Under the pieces are notes generated by a model. That model saw only the letters and a program-made list of their open reading frames with translations, had not been told where the DNA came from and ran no database searches. From positions 32,291,889-32,355,888 of the forward strand of contig CM017561.1 of NCBI GenBank assembly GCA_007844125.1: a stretch of DNA of 64,000 bases. The letters are read 5' to 3'. This DNA comes from Sinonovacula constricta. Taxonomy: Eukaryota > Mollusca > Bivalvia > Cardiida > Solecurtidae. A program made the translations under genes and the position numbers. Numbering within the stretch: position 1 is the stretch's first letter; each line of letters starts with the position of its first letter. Shown in pieces: positions 36,674 to 46,704 of the stretch.

Positions 36674-38657
36674 ATGTCAGCTGAGATTAGGATTATTGGT
36701 ATCTCTAAATGAAAAGAGAGTAGTTTCTAATAACTTGTACTAAAGTGTCTTTCCATGTGTTCTATATACACATGCTTTATTTTCTGTCATTGGACAATAG
36801 AACTGTAATACCTCCTGTCATACCTTACATTATATCAGTATGTTAAAGTTTACAATGTTATTGTAAAATTCTAATGTCTGCTCATTTATCTGTCTTTCTT
36901 CACCAATTGTAGCTAAAAATTACAATATGACCCAAAGTCCTGTAAGTGCAAAAATAGAAAGACAAAAAGAAAAAAAGTCTAATGTTACAAAGGTTGGATT
37001 GCAAATGTTAGTTCTTACCCTGTTAAAGCCAAATAACCATGTGCTAGGCAGGAAGTGCTCACCCAGACCAATCAGTTACTTGCTACCAACTTGTACTTAT
37101 TCACTATTTACCAGACTCTCTAATTTCAAGATAAATTTGCACAGATCTATTTAAGGCAAATAAGTATAGGCAAAAAATGAAGAATTGACAAGGCTTATTA
37201 AAAAAATATACAAGATGAAGGTAAAGAAATATGTAGATGCTTCAAAGTTCAAACATACGTTTTGTATTCATTGCTGATACAGGTTATTTTAATGAAAAGA
37301 AATCAGAGCTGTATACTGTTGCTGTACTTTAACTGTTTTATTGTTTGACATCTTCATGATTTATGTATCAGAAATCTCCAAGAAATTTACATGTTGGTGG
37401 TTTTGCCCCAAAATATTAAATTACAAATAGCAATTGAGATAATTGCATCTTTTGTTCCTGTGACTTTTACCCATACTTCAGTTAAGTGCTCTGTTGTAAA
37501 TTTGATGACCTGGATGGGTAAGGTGAATATTTTCAGTTTTCCTAATTATTTTATCAAGATTACCCTTTCCCCTTTTTGTAGATGACCTTTTGCAGGCTCC
37601 CCCAAGTGGCAGTATTGGGGTATGAATGCCAAAACCAACCGTGTTCATTGACCAAAGTGTTTTTTATTTAATCAATCAAAAATCTATGATTATCAATCAA
37701 GATAGCCAACCATTTTGACAGCTATACATTCCTTTACAATACCTTCACTAAAGCTAAGATGTTAATGAGGTGAGATGAACTTATAACAATATTAAGATGT
37801 GATATAAAGTGGCGTTAAAAAACTGCTGCCAGTTAAATAAAGATCAATTTCAGTTGTAAACCATACTTGAAGCGTATGATTTTTATCAGGATATTAAATG
37901 TTACACCTGTCACAGGGAGAAAGGGTGCATGCAGAAAAAGTTGATGATGGATGTAGATGGTGGCATAGTGTACAAGTTGGGTGGCCTGGATTGAGTTGGA
38001 GGGGGCAACATGGTGGTGGTGGACTGGGGGCTCTAAACCAGCCACATTGGAGGGAGGGCCTGCAACTGACTCTGTATAAGCATAAGATATTTTTAAATGT
38101 AATTTTTCCTTTAGAACAATGAAATTAGTCAATATACTTGGGGAAAACATCAGCCTTGCTCTTCCAAACAAAGGCTGGAATTTGTATTAAAAGAAGATTG
38201 CCTTAAAAAACATGTGAAAAAGTTTATCTTTTGCTAAGTTCTAAGTATTTTTTCCTAAAATACCAGACTTGGTTGCATAACTTTTATCTCACATGAGGTA
38301 TTTCTGAATTCCCAATGTTGTCATAATTTGGAGCCCAAACTTTGGGACCCGGATAATTTCAGACAGAGACTTTATACATTGTTTATGTTTCTGCATCACA
38401 AAGATTACATGATAAGTGCTGCAGTACTACTATAGTTGAGTGTCATTTTAATTTCTGTAATGTATAATGTGGAGGATTCCAAATGTCAAACTTGAGATTA
38501 TCTTGTCTTCTAGCCGTATAGACTTCTTTCAGATGGTTGTTTTCTTGAAAGTACAAAAGAGTTCGTGTATAAAGGAACTGTAAAAAGTAGCACTTTGTTT
38601 TAAAGATCATTAATATGTATCTTGGGTGAATTTGAAATTGTAGGTTTTTAGAGAGAG
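36674..38657. other. Non-coding stretch with a G-rich patch
   Basis: A G/T-rich, stop-poor patch lies at 37900-38070 (GGTGG-rich around 38010) with open frames on both strands. A 29-bp segment 36913-36941 sits between AG and GTAAGT but is too short and AT-rich to support. The rest is featureless. Confidence 0.45.
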
Positions 38658-38745
38658 AAAATCTTCAATGGAGCTGGCTGTCATGACCTGGATTTACACT
38701 ACTTGCCCTGGTCTGAACAAATTAAGCTGAGCAATCTTAAGGTTG
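38658..38745 (+). repeat. Hairpin element, right half
   Basis: GGAGCTGGCTGTCATGACCT followed by GGATTTACACTACTTGC matches the loop and right arm of the family. The left arm is reduced to a few bases. A diverged downstream module (TTAAGCTGAGCAATCTTAAG) follows. Confidence 0.6.
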
Positions 38746-39459
38746 AAATATAAAGATCTGTTTAGAGGGCTAAGCTCCATTAACCCTTTTTGGTCACATT
38801 AGAGCAGTTTACCCTTAAGTAATTTTTTTATAAAAAAAGCACAAAAAATGCACAAAAAAAAGGAAGATAATATTTGACATTTGTGTCATATATTCTTGTA
38901 AAAGCATTATTTCAAATGTAAATGCAAATAATATTAACAAAACTGGACAGATGTAGTTTTATAAGGAGGCTTAAGTATATATAAAACCTTTATTACCACA
39001 TCATTCTAATTCTAAGGAAACAAGTCTTTATCCTGAGAGTTTACAAAGGGTCACTATATAAATCATGTAAGCTGCATTTATCATTTCTACAAATATCATG
39101 CAATTTTTTGTTTTCTGCATGTTGTCAAATTAAAGGGTAATTATTTATACAATTCTTGATTAATAATGTTAAACATTCAAGGAAATACCAGAAACTATAA
39201 ACCTCAATAATGTGGCTTATTTGGTTTACATCTTGTAGATGACTAATTGTCATATTACGCTACCTTTCAAATTTAAATGTTACTTAATGATAAAGTAGAT
39301 GAGAAAGTAAAAAAAAAACTAATTAATTTGCACTATATTTGTCCCATGTGGCTTACTTTTGCTGAAGAAAAAACATAGTACACTTGAAAAGCTTTTGTAA
39401 AAAGTATAAATACTGTTGTAAAACCCTTGACATGCTACACACAGAATGAACAGATCTAG

Positions 39460-39527
39460 GCAAATATTGTAAATCCTTATCACCCAACTCTACAGTGAGC
39501 TGTCCGATCAGGATCTGCACTATTTGC
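39460..39527 (+). repeat. Dispersed hairpin element, both arms
   Basis: The left arm GCAAATATTGTAAATCC faces GGATCTGCACTATTTGC; the loop includes GTGAGCTGTCCGATCA. At 68 bp its length is nearly identical to the copy at 2546 (69 bp), which supports a defined element. Confidence 0.8.
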
Positions 39528-40061
39528 AGCAAAGTTTCTGGCTGTTATTTTAGTTTTATAAGCAGTAATTGAGAATTAGTTAGGTAATACTTCAAGGAAA
39601 CAGGACAGGGGTACACAACAGGGAATGACAGAAATAGGGAGAAAAATTATTTTGGAGGCTAATTTGCAAAGATGTGGCTGTCAAGGTAAATGGAGGTGTT
39701 CCTAAATGAAGGTGTTCCAATGAGTATTGGTGTCAACTCAAAGTGTTGGGAGTTAGTTAAAATGTCTGTCATTTCTAGTTTCATTATGGTAAAAAAATGG
39801 TAACCAATTGTTTTTCATCCATAAAAGATTGTTTTCTCTCAACCACTTTGAAATACAGTTACTGACTCATACTTTGACAAGGTGAGATCTTGTTGTTTAT
39901 TGAGGATGGGAGTTTGTTGTTTGTCTTGAGATGAGCTTTTTGTAATATATGTAAGCGTAGTTGGGTTGGGTTTTTTTAGAAATCCCAAACATAATCTTCA
40001 TGTGTAATGCAGGTTTCATAAAAAAAGCAAGAATTTTATGATCAATTTTTAACAAAAACGA
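39528..40061. other. Non-coding stretch
   Basis: Contains only a short local repeat of GGAGGTGTTCC / GAAGGTGTTCC around 39690-39720. No gene signal. Confidence 0.5.
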
Positions 40062-40391
40062 TGCTGGCTAGCTTATAACTAAGGATTTATATAAGGTTAT
40101 TAAAAAAAAAAGTAGTTGGCTAGCAGATTATTTTTTAGTAACTAATTTTTTAAGGTTATTCAAAACCAATGTAGTTGGCTAGCAGGTTACTTAGAATAAA
40201 TAATAGTTCATTAACAAATGTAGTTGGCCAGAAGATAACCAAGGATAAATATTAGTTTAATAAACCAATGTAGTTGGCTAGCAGGTTACTTAGGATAAAT
40301 TATAGGTTATTAACAAATGTAGTTAGCTAGCATATAACTGAGGATTATTATATGTTATTAACAAATGTAGTTGGCTAGCAGATACCTAAGG
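40062..40391 (+). repeat. Tandem array of about 50-bp units, 7 copies
   Basis: Each copy contains AATGTAGTTGGCTAGCAG, then TAACT(A)AGGAT and an AT-rich spacer ending GGTTATTAACA. Spacer length varies, so copies are 49-60 bp apart. The outermost copies are the most diverged. Confidence 0.9.
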
Positions 40392-41542
40392 ATTTGTTGT
40401 TTTATCAAATGTTGCTGGTTTAGGGTTAACCTAGACAAGGATGTTTCTCCCATGCCTAGTCTGCACTGCTGTGATTACCTTCTATCTCCATCCATCAAGT
40501 TCACACACATATTGACATGTAATCTGTCAAGAAAACTATTCACACTGAGAAATAAACTACCAGAAAAAACAACAAACCCAGCCATACTGGTATTTGGGAG
40601 GAAAAAAACATGTAGATCTTTAATAACATGCATTTTAAATTAAGTTTGTCAGGTAAAAATTCAAACAAATATTGCCCCGAACATGGGAAAGACATTTAGG
40701 TTATGACTTCGACTTGTGGTTTTGACTTTATTTGTGAAATATGAAATATGCTATGACTCAAGTCTGGATACTAATACATGTGTGCTTATATATAAATAAT
40801 TTCAAATGAATATGTATTGTAAGTGCATTTCTGTATTTGACTGAATTCATATAGTATCAATCCTGAAAGAAAGAAAAAAACAATACAAGCATGGAGTTTG
40901 TTGTAATTTATTTTGTTATTATATTTACAAAAATCACATTTTTTGCATTATAATATAAATTGACATTAATATGATGACAACAGCAACATATAACAAATAA
41001 ATTGCCAAGTTTTAAATGCTTTCATAATGAATCGGTAAGATAGGAGCTACGAAATGTGGTAACTGGTAAATAATTGAGAATGTAAATCTCAAATCTTGCC
41101 AGCCGTTATCTTATCATGTAATACCTCGTAATGATAGTTGCAATGATAGTGTGGAAGTCCTACAGGACGGTATCCTGCAAGTGACTTGTCTGTGACTGGA
41201 ACCAGACATGACACTCTAGACACCTGATAACTACAGAGCTGACTGAAACAACCAATTAGCACCACTGTATATACACCAGTCTCTAGAACAACAACAAAAC
41301 AGAAACATAAATCCACAGATTCTGCTGTTAAAACTGACATACTAGTCCACAATCACTTGCTACATACTGTTTTGCAGATCATAGCCAACATCTAGGTGCT
41401 TTCTAAATAATGCAGACTGTGGTTTTCATTAGGTCAGGCTAAAGATTTTAAGTATACAACTTGCTTTCTCTTTTAAGTTAAAAATGTTTTCTTTATTGTT
41501 TTAATTAATTATAATTAGTGTACTTTTTTCCATCTTTTATAG
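40392..41542. other. Non-coding stretch before the last model A exon candidate
   Basis: No repeats recognised. Ends with the acceptor tract TTTTTTCCATCTTTTATAG (41524-41542). The frames at 40371-40643 (+) and 41089-41352 (-) have no supporting signals. Confidence 0.5.
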
Positions 41543-41766
41543 ATTTAAAAGTACATGAATACTTAAATTCAAAACCTTATAACAATGTTGTTAGTTTCTT
41601 TTTACCAAGCATGATCGTGTGGGTTCTGGCATCTATGTGTATACATGCCTGTTCCTTTGAGGGCAGTGCAGACTTTTGCAATGGATGCATTGTTACAATA
41701 CAGGATGTTGCAAGAGAACACAATGCCTGTACAATGACTGGTGCACCCATAACTTGTCATTCTTAA
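41543..41766 (+). CDS. Putative terminal coding exon of model A
   Basis: After the acceptor ending 41542 the frame entered in phase 1, as supplied by the exon ending 35287, stays open for 73 complete codons to TAA at 41764-41766. It starts LKVHEYLNSKPYNNV, continues with a hydrophobic stretch (VVSFFLPSMIVWVLAS), then a cysteine-rich tail with CIHACS and CNGC. An AATAAA lies at 41968-41973. If joined, the visible part of model A is roughly 146 residues with two hydrophobic segments and many cysteines. No family is recognised. Overlapping antisense frames (41602-41826, 41693-41935) show the region is stop-poor on both strands, so chance cannot be excluded. Confidence 0.3.
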
Positions 41767-42844
41767 CAAGTCGGTTGACCCAGTGCTTCCTCTGTAACAT
41801 TGTCTCATGAATGTACAGGTCTCCAACAGAGATGTGTTGACATTTTACCATACCTCCCTCCGTTGAAAAGGAGGGGTTGGAAGAGAAGAGTAAAATCGTT
41901 TTGTTTCCTCCATGGTTTAAATGATAGAGGATCAATAGTTAATATGAATGAATTCAAAGCAAACACAAATAAAAAGCCTTTAAACCACCAAGCGTGCTCA
42001 GGGAAGGAGAGTGGGGTATGTATTGTAAGAGGAAAGACCCCGTAATTGGTTTTGACAAATTACTAAATATTAGTTTAACTTAGAAGCTTCATGATGCGAC
42101 CAAGGAACACTTATTGAAAGAAAATGAGTTACAATACAAACATGACTGCCTATAATTTGCAGTTTGTACCCCCTTACATCCCCTGCTTTACAGAATTTGG
42201 GGTGAAATCTTCAAGTGTGTGCACATAAAAGGAATCAATTTTGACGTGGATATGAAAATAATATTTAGTGTAATGTGTTATTTCCGCCCATTGTTCAGTT
42301 GACTATTTTGTGTTCAGTAATGATCAGTTGCTAGTACTCAAAAAGATACTTGGTTTGGCTAAATTGTAAAGCAAACAAGACAGATAAAATGGTGTGGGTA
42401 TTTGTATAAATGAACTGTTTACCATCATTTCAACTGAAATATCTTGTCTCTTTGTTTGTGTGTACTAGTGTAATCATTATAATTGTATAGGAAATGCACT
42501 TGGTAGCTCTGGTTCCTGAGGGAGGTCATTTGGGTCAAACTTTGAAGTCTCTCAGAAAATAGAGATACCAGTAGGTGGTTTTCAAAAAGGTGGAAAGGTG
42601 AAATTACTTTGGGCATTTTATTGTTATTCTTATTATAGGACATTTTATTTCTGATAATACAGCATTCCTAATGTTTTTTGCATAATTTTGAACTAAAGTT
42701 AACCCCTTCCTTGAATAGGAACTGGTGGAGCTACATCTACAAGGATTATGTACAGAACATCCTATAAACCTGATGTTAGTATTTAGTTGGAAGTGAAATA
42801 TACCTTGTCATGTTTACTTGAGCTCCAGATAAATATCAGGTTGG
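41767..42844. other. Possible 3' UTR, then non-coding DNA
   Basis: An 81-codon frame (41800-42045) follows the model A stop but has no splice support. Beyond about 42050 the sequence is AT-rich without structure. Confidence 0.35.
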
Positions 42845-42985
42845 ATGATGTCAGGTATTGGCTGGATATAGTCATATGTTGGCTGGATATAGTCATATTT
42901 TGGCTAGATATAGTCATATGTTGGTTGGATGAAGCCATATGTTGTTTTTAAGCCATATTTTAATTAGGTGAAGCTTTATATTGAT
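42845..42985 (+). repeat. 21-bp degenerate tandem repeat
   Basis: TTGGCTGGATATAGTCATAT recurs at 21-bp spacing for three near-identical copies, with more diverged copies on both sides (GTTGGATGAAGCCATATG, GATTGGGTGAATCC). About six units in total. Confidence 0.9.
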
Positions 42986-43515
42986 TGGGTGAATCCAACC
43001 TAAATAACTCTAAATAATTTCAATCCCATTGCTGAATGGGTTTGAGTTCTGGTCAGGGCATCAACTTTCATGTAAGGAGGTATGTCAGTTGACTAGAGTT
43101 TGTTCTCCACTAAATAATTGGACTACCAATATAACTACAGTTGTGTCATTTCAATATATCTAGCACAGCAAACAAATAAAACTTGTACAAACTGTACCAT
43201 GTGAATACTTTTTAAGTTGCACAGAGCTTTGCCAGCTACCTAAAGATTTGAAGAGAAAAGGGAGTTAGTGTTGGAAAAAAAGTCTTTAAACTAAATCATC
43301 TTAAAACAATCATTTCATAAGGTAAATATAAATTCTTGCAATTTTATTTATATATCCAAGAATAATTCCTGACTTTGAAACCAGAACTGCTGAAAAGATG
43401 TTAAATAGAAGCTTTATTAGTCCTAATATTTTATTATACTACATGTATTAATAACCAATACTTGAATGTATCTGCAAACAATTACATGTTTTCAGGATGT
43501 AGTAATAGGAACTTG

Positions 43516-43625
43516 TCAGCTATTAGTGTAGATCCTGATCTGGCAGCTCCCAATGGTGGCTGGCTGACAGGATCGTCACTATTTGTTGACATTGATCAAG
43601 TTGTGCTTAGCAGGCTAAGAGTAAG
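43516..43625 (+). repeat. Dispersed hairpin element with intact 3' module
   Basis: The left arm ATTAGTGTAGATCCTGATC is followed by GGCAGCTCCC, then TGGCTGGCTGACAGGATC and the right arm CACTATTTG. The downstream module GCTTAGCAGGCTAAGAG is complete. The loop (CAGCTCCC through TGGCTGGCTGA) is another clear relative of the minisatellite unit. Confidence 0.8.
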
Positions 43626-45379
43626 TAACTCTTAATTTCCTATGACAGGTCACTTAACTAGACCATTAGTTGATGCAGAGTGACATGTGGCAATCATGAG
43701 AAAGCTTCCCACAACTTATGTGTCATATATTTTTTATTTTCTGAGGAAAAACTGCTTATACATAATTCAATTTTAATTAAAACACAATTGTCCATAATGT
43801 TATATGGTGCTGTTGTCATCATATTAATGTCAAAATTAAGACAAATTAAACATAACAAGTTAATTAAGACTAAATGTGTGTTAATTTATTCAAATCTCGT
43901 GACAATTGATTGTACCTTCTTATAATTTGTTAAAAACAAAAACATAATGAAAAAGTATTCCAACTAAACATTTCAAATAAGCAAATAAAACCTTTTCATA
44001 ATTAATTTTTGGTTTAATTAAATGGTTAGTCTTTCTTGTGACACTTGACACCAGTGAATAAACAAATTGTACCATTAGACCTACAAAATGAGAGACTTGA
44101 TTTAATCTTCACACTATATTATTGTGTCAGGCCAGTAAAGTGACGGTTTAGGGAGATTATCATGGGTCCCAGGAGCTTATGATTTAAAAGAATAAATCAA
44201 TTTTATGGTGAAATATTCACTCTGACCTTCAAATGCAGGAACTGGGCTTTGTAATAGGTTGCATCTACTATAAACAAGTAACAAGGACTGTTCTCTCTGT
44301 AGGTTTTACTTATTCTAAATGATTGCACCATTAAATTGACTATCCAAACTGTATGCGACCTTCACCGTTTTTGTGAGGCCCTTCAATACAGTTCAGTACA
44401 ATCATTGCCAAAATCCTAATGAGTGTTGTATTGCCTTACAGCAACAGAAATGTCTACATGTTGGGCATTTTGTCCCAATTGCCCAGTTATCATAGCTGTT
44501 GACAGTCCTTTATAATACCCATATTAACACTTTATTTTGATGTACATTTTTTTAAACAATGACAATCTTCCGTTTCCTTGCCTTACCTTACTGGACGGTT
44601 GGCAACATACAATGGCCAGAAATACAAGTCAGCAGTTTGCCGATGGCGCCATCTCTATTTCTTGACAACAACCATCACAACTTTGATAGCTTCTAAGGAT
44701 GCTTTCATTTTCCCCGTGTCATCATTTCGGTTTTATTCTGAGATGTGGTGTTCGTCAAGAACTTGTCAAGTAATAATTAGAAAATGCAAAACAAGTTCTA
44801 CGATGTCAGCCTACATTTTGGTCTTTACTTTCATTTGCATTTTATGTTCACATTTATGTTGTTTTGAAACCAACACCATTTACTTTTGACAATGTTTATA
44901 CATTAGGAAAATTATTAATATATAAAACACAGTTAGCGGGGGTTTGACCTTTAAAGGAAACTCGCGAAAACAGTCGTGTTTAAGATTGTGACTGTTAAAA
45001 ATGAAAATTAGATCTTGTAATGTTTTCCCTTTAAAATTGGGGTTTATGTGAATGAACATATGTAAATGGACACGCAATTTCTTGAAGTCATTTTAAAATA
45101 ACCATTTAATGTTTAAAAGCCGGGGTAAAATTGAGGAATGAAACAAGTCTGAACTTGCTAGTTAAATGGACAATTTTCTCATCATTGATGCAAACTTACT
45201 AATATATCTAAACAATTGCTGTGTAAGATACGGGCGAACTTTTATCTTTAACGATATTAGCCTATTGACATATCAACATGTGTCGTTATATTAAGGTTTT
45301 GGTTTAATGAAATTAAGACAGAATGCTGATATCCACTAGTGAAGCCAGTAGCCACAAGCTCCTCTCCATCCCTGTAAGC
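43626..45379. other. Transition from CpG-poor to CpG-rich DNA
   Basis: Up to about 44.5 kb the sequence is CpG-depleted; from 44570 CpG becomes frequent. A 103-codon frame (44578-44889, no ATG-context or splice support) begins at the boundary. No repeat is recognised. Confidence 0.5.
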
Positions 45380-45413
45380 CCTGTATTTTCTGCCGGCCTG
45401 TATTTTCTGCCGG
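45380..45413 (+). repeat. Perfect 17-bp tandem duplication
   Basis: CCTGTATTTTCTGCCGG occurs twice back to back (45380-45396 and 45397-45413). A young local duplication in a GC-richer segment. Confidence 0.95.
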
Positions 45414-45488
45414 GTCAGTTACTGGCATGTTGGCACTGATTGTATGTTACACGAATTACACGGATACATCCGACAATTGGTCAGTCAG

Positions 45489-45517
45489 TGGGAGACCAAT
45501 GACTAGCCAATTTGCAT
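45489..45517. promoter_or_regulatory. CCAAT boxes beside a POU octamer
   Basis: ACCAATGACTAGCCAATTTG carries two CCAAT motifs and runs into the octamer ATTTGCAT (45510-45517), the classic POU/Oct site. The arrangement sits in a CpG-containing, GC-richer segment about 1.1 kb before the exon candidate at 46,647 and could be a promoter or enhancer. Function is inferred from the motif only. Confidence 0.3.
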
Positions 45518-45930
45518 CGGCCCTTTAGAACATAGGTGCTAAAAGACCCCAACCAATTGATAAGAGCCGGGCTATTGATCATTGTCCACTAGGAAGTTGG
45601 AGTACTAGGTGTCACGTTTCGACATTTCTCAGAAGTCAAAATACCTTGACATCAAATGTTGTAATGTTAAAACGTAGATTTATGAGAGGAAATGGGTTTG
45701 GAATTTTAAAGGAGCGTTTTGAATATGCCCAGGCTTTCATGTATTAAGATCGCGAAGAGACATTGTTGGAAGAAATAACCTGTCTGTGTTCCGAGACTGG
45801 CCATTTTTAAATGTCAATGTAATGATATTATTGTAAAAAAAACTTTGTGTGAAAAAATAGGGAAATATAAAATGAAGGAAAACGTTTACGATGTTTCATA
45901 CCTTGTACGTTTATTTATTTCTACTTTCAG

Positions 45931-45950
45931 ATACACCAGGCACTTTTTGA
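45931..45950 (+). other. Acceptor followed by short alternative reading to stop
   Basis: A strong acceptor (ATTTATTTCTACTTTCAG, ending 45930). Entered in phase 1 it would read TPGTF then TGA, giving model A a different C-terminus. Entered in phase 2 it stays open for 25 codons. Either an alternative 3' exon or the start of a non-coding exon. Confidence 0.2.
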
Positions 45951-46646
45951 GATGGTCCCCTTGCTTTGGATATTCCGTGCATGGTAGTCTGGCCTCTGTA
46001 GTGAGATAACTATGTGTGCCACGGCTGTCAACGACTGACTGCCTGTTTATCATAGACCCCCGTCAACACATTCGAAACTTGAGTCTGAAGAAAAGAGAAT
46101 TATTACCACAACCTGGTTGGATAATACGCTCAAGATGCACACAGAACGAACACCCAGTCTATTTTACAACATGATTTAATGCTCACTCCCCGTGACGTCT
46201 TTGAGGCTTCTTTGACAGTAAACCCCGTCTAGTTAGTATAGCACTGCTGCTACTGCTCTAAATGCTCTACCGCATCATCCCAAAGTCAGGGTTAATCTAG
46301 GAGGCCTCTCTGCATTCAGTTTAGCAATCAGGTTTTCATTGGTCTGACTATGAGCAATGGTTGTGTTGACAGACGCCCGGTTAGTGCCTGATTCCGATGT
46401 CTTTGAGATGTTTATCAGAAATTAGTGGGCAAGCAACTTGATTCTATCATAACTACATGCCTCATACAGCCTCATAGAGACCCTTCAAAGAAAGCAACAA
46501 CTGGCCGCCCATAAACATCACAGTTGAAGTTTATTAGCACCGCTAATCAGACTTGTTTCATGTCTTTTGGTTTTCTGCTGCCCCCAGTGTTATCATTCCT
46601 CAAAGAATACATTTAGATTAAAATACCGAGGACGTTTTTTTTTCAG

Positions 46647-46704
46647 ATTCCAAGACAAGATGACGCAAGATAATGTCTTGTTTTCTATTGATGGCCTAAA
46701 ATGG
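46647..46704 (+). CDS. Putative first coding exon (model B)
   Basis: The acceptor GACGTTTTTTTTTCAG ends at 46646; 58 bp follow, then an ideal donor TGG|GTAAGT at 46705. Only the frame entered in phase 2 is open, reading FQDK then MTQDNVLFSIDGLKW, leaving in phase 0. The ATG at 46661 has A at -3, a favourable initiation context, so translation may start here with the upstream part as 5' UTR. The exit phase matches the exon at 57,900. Protein family not recognised. Confidence 0.4.

Noticed and set aside
36913..36941. 29-bp segment between AG and GTAAGT
   Set aside because: Too short and AT-rich, with a weak acceptor; such pairs arise often by chance.
41602..41935. Two antisense ORFs overlapping the model A terminal exon candidate
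   Set aside because: They overlap each other and the + frame. One strand at most can be coding, and only the + frame has an acceptor in the matching phase.
44578..44889. 103-codon ORF at the CpG boundary
   Set aside because: No ATG in good context at its start, no acceptor or donor, and amino-acid composition typical of T-rich DNA.
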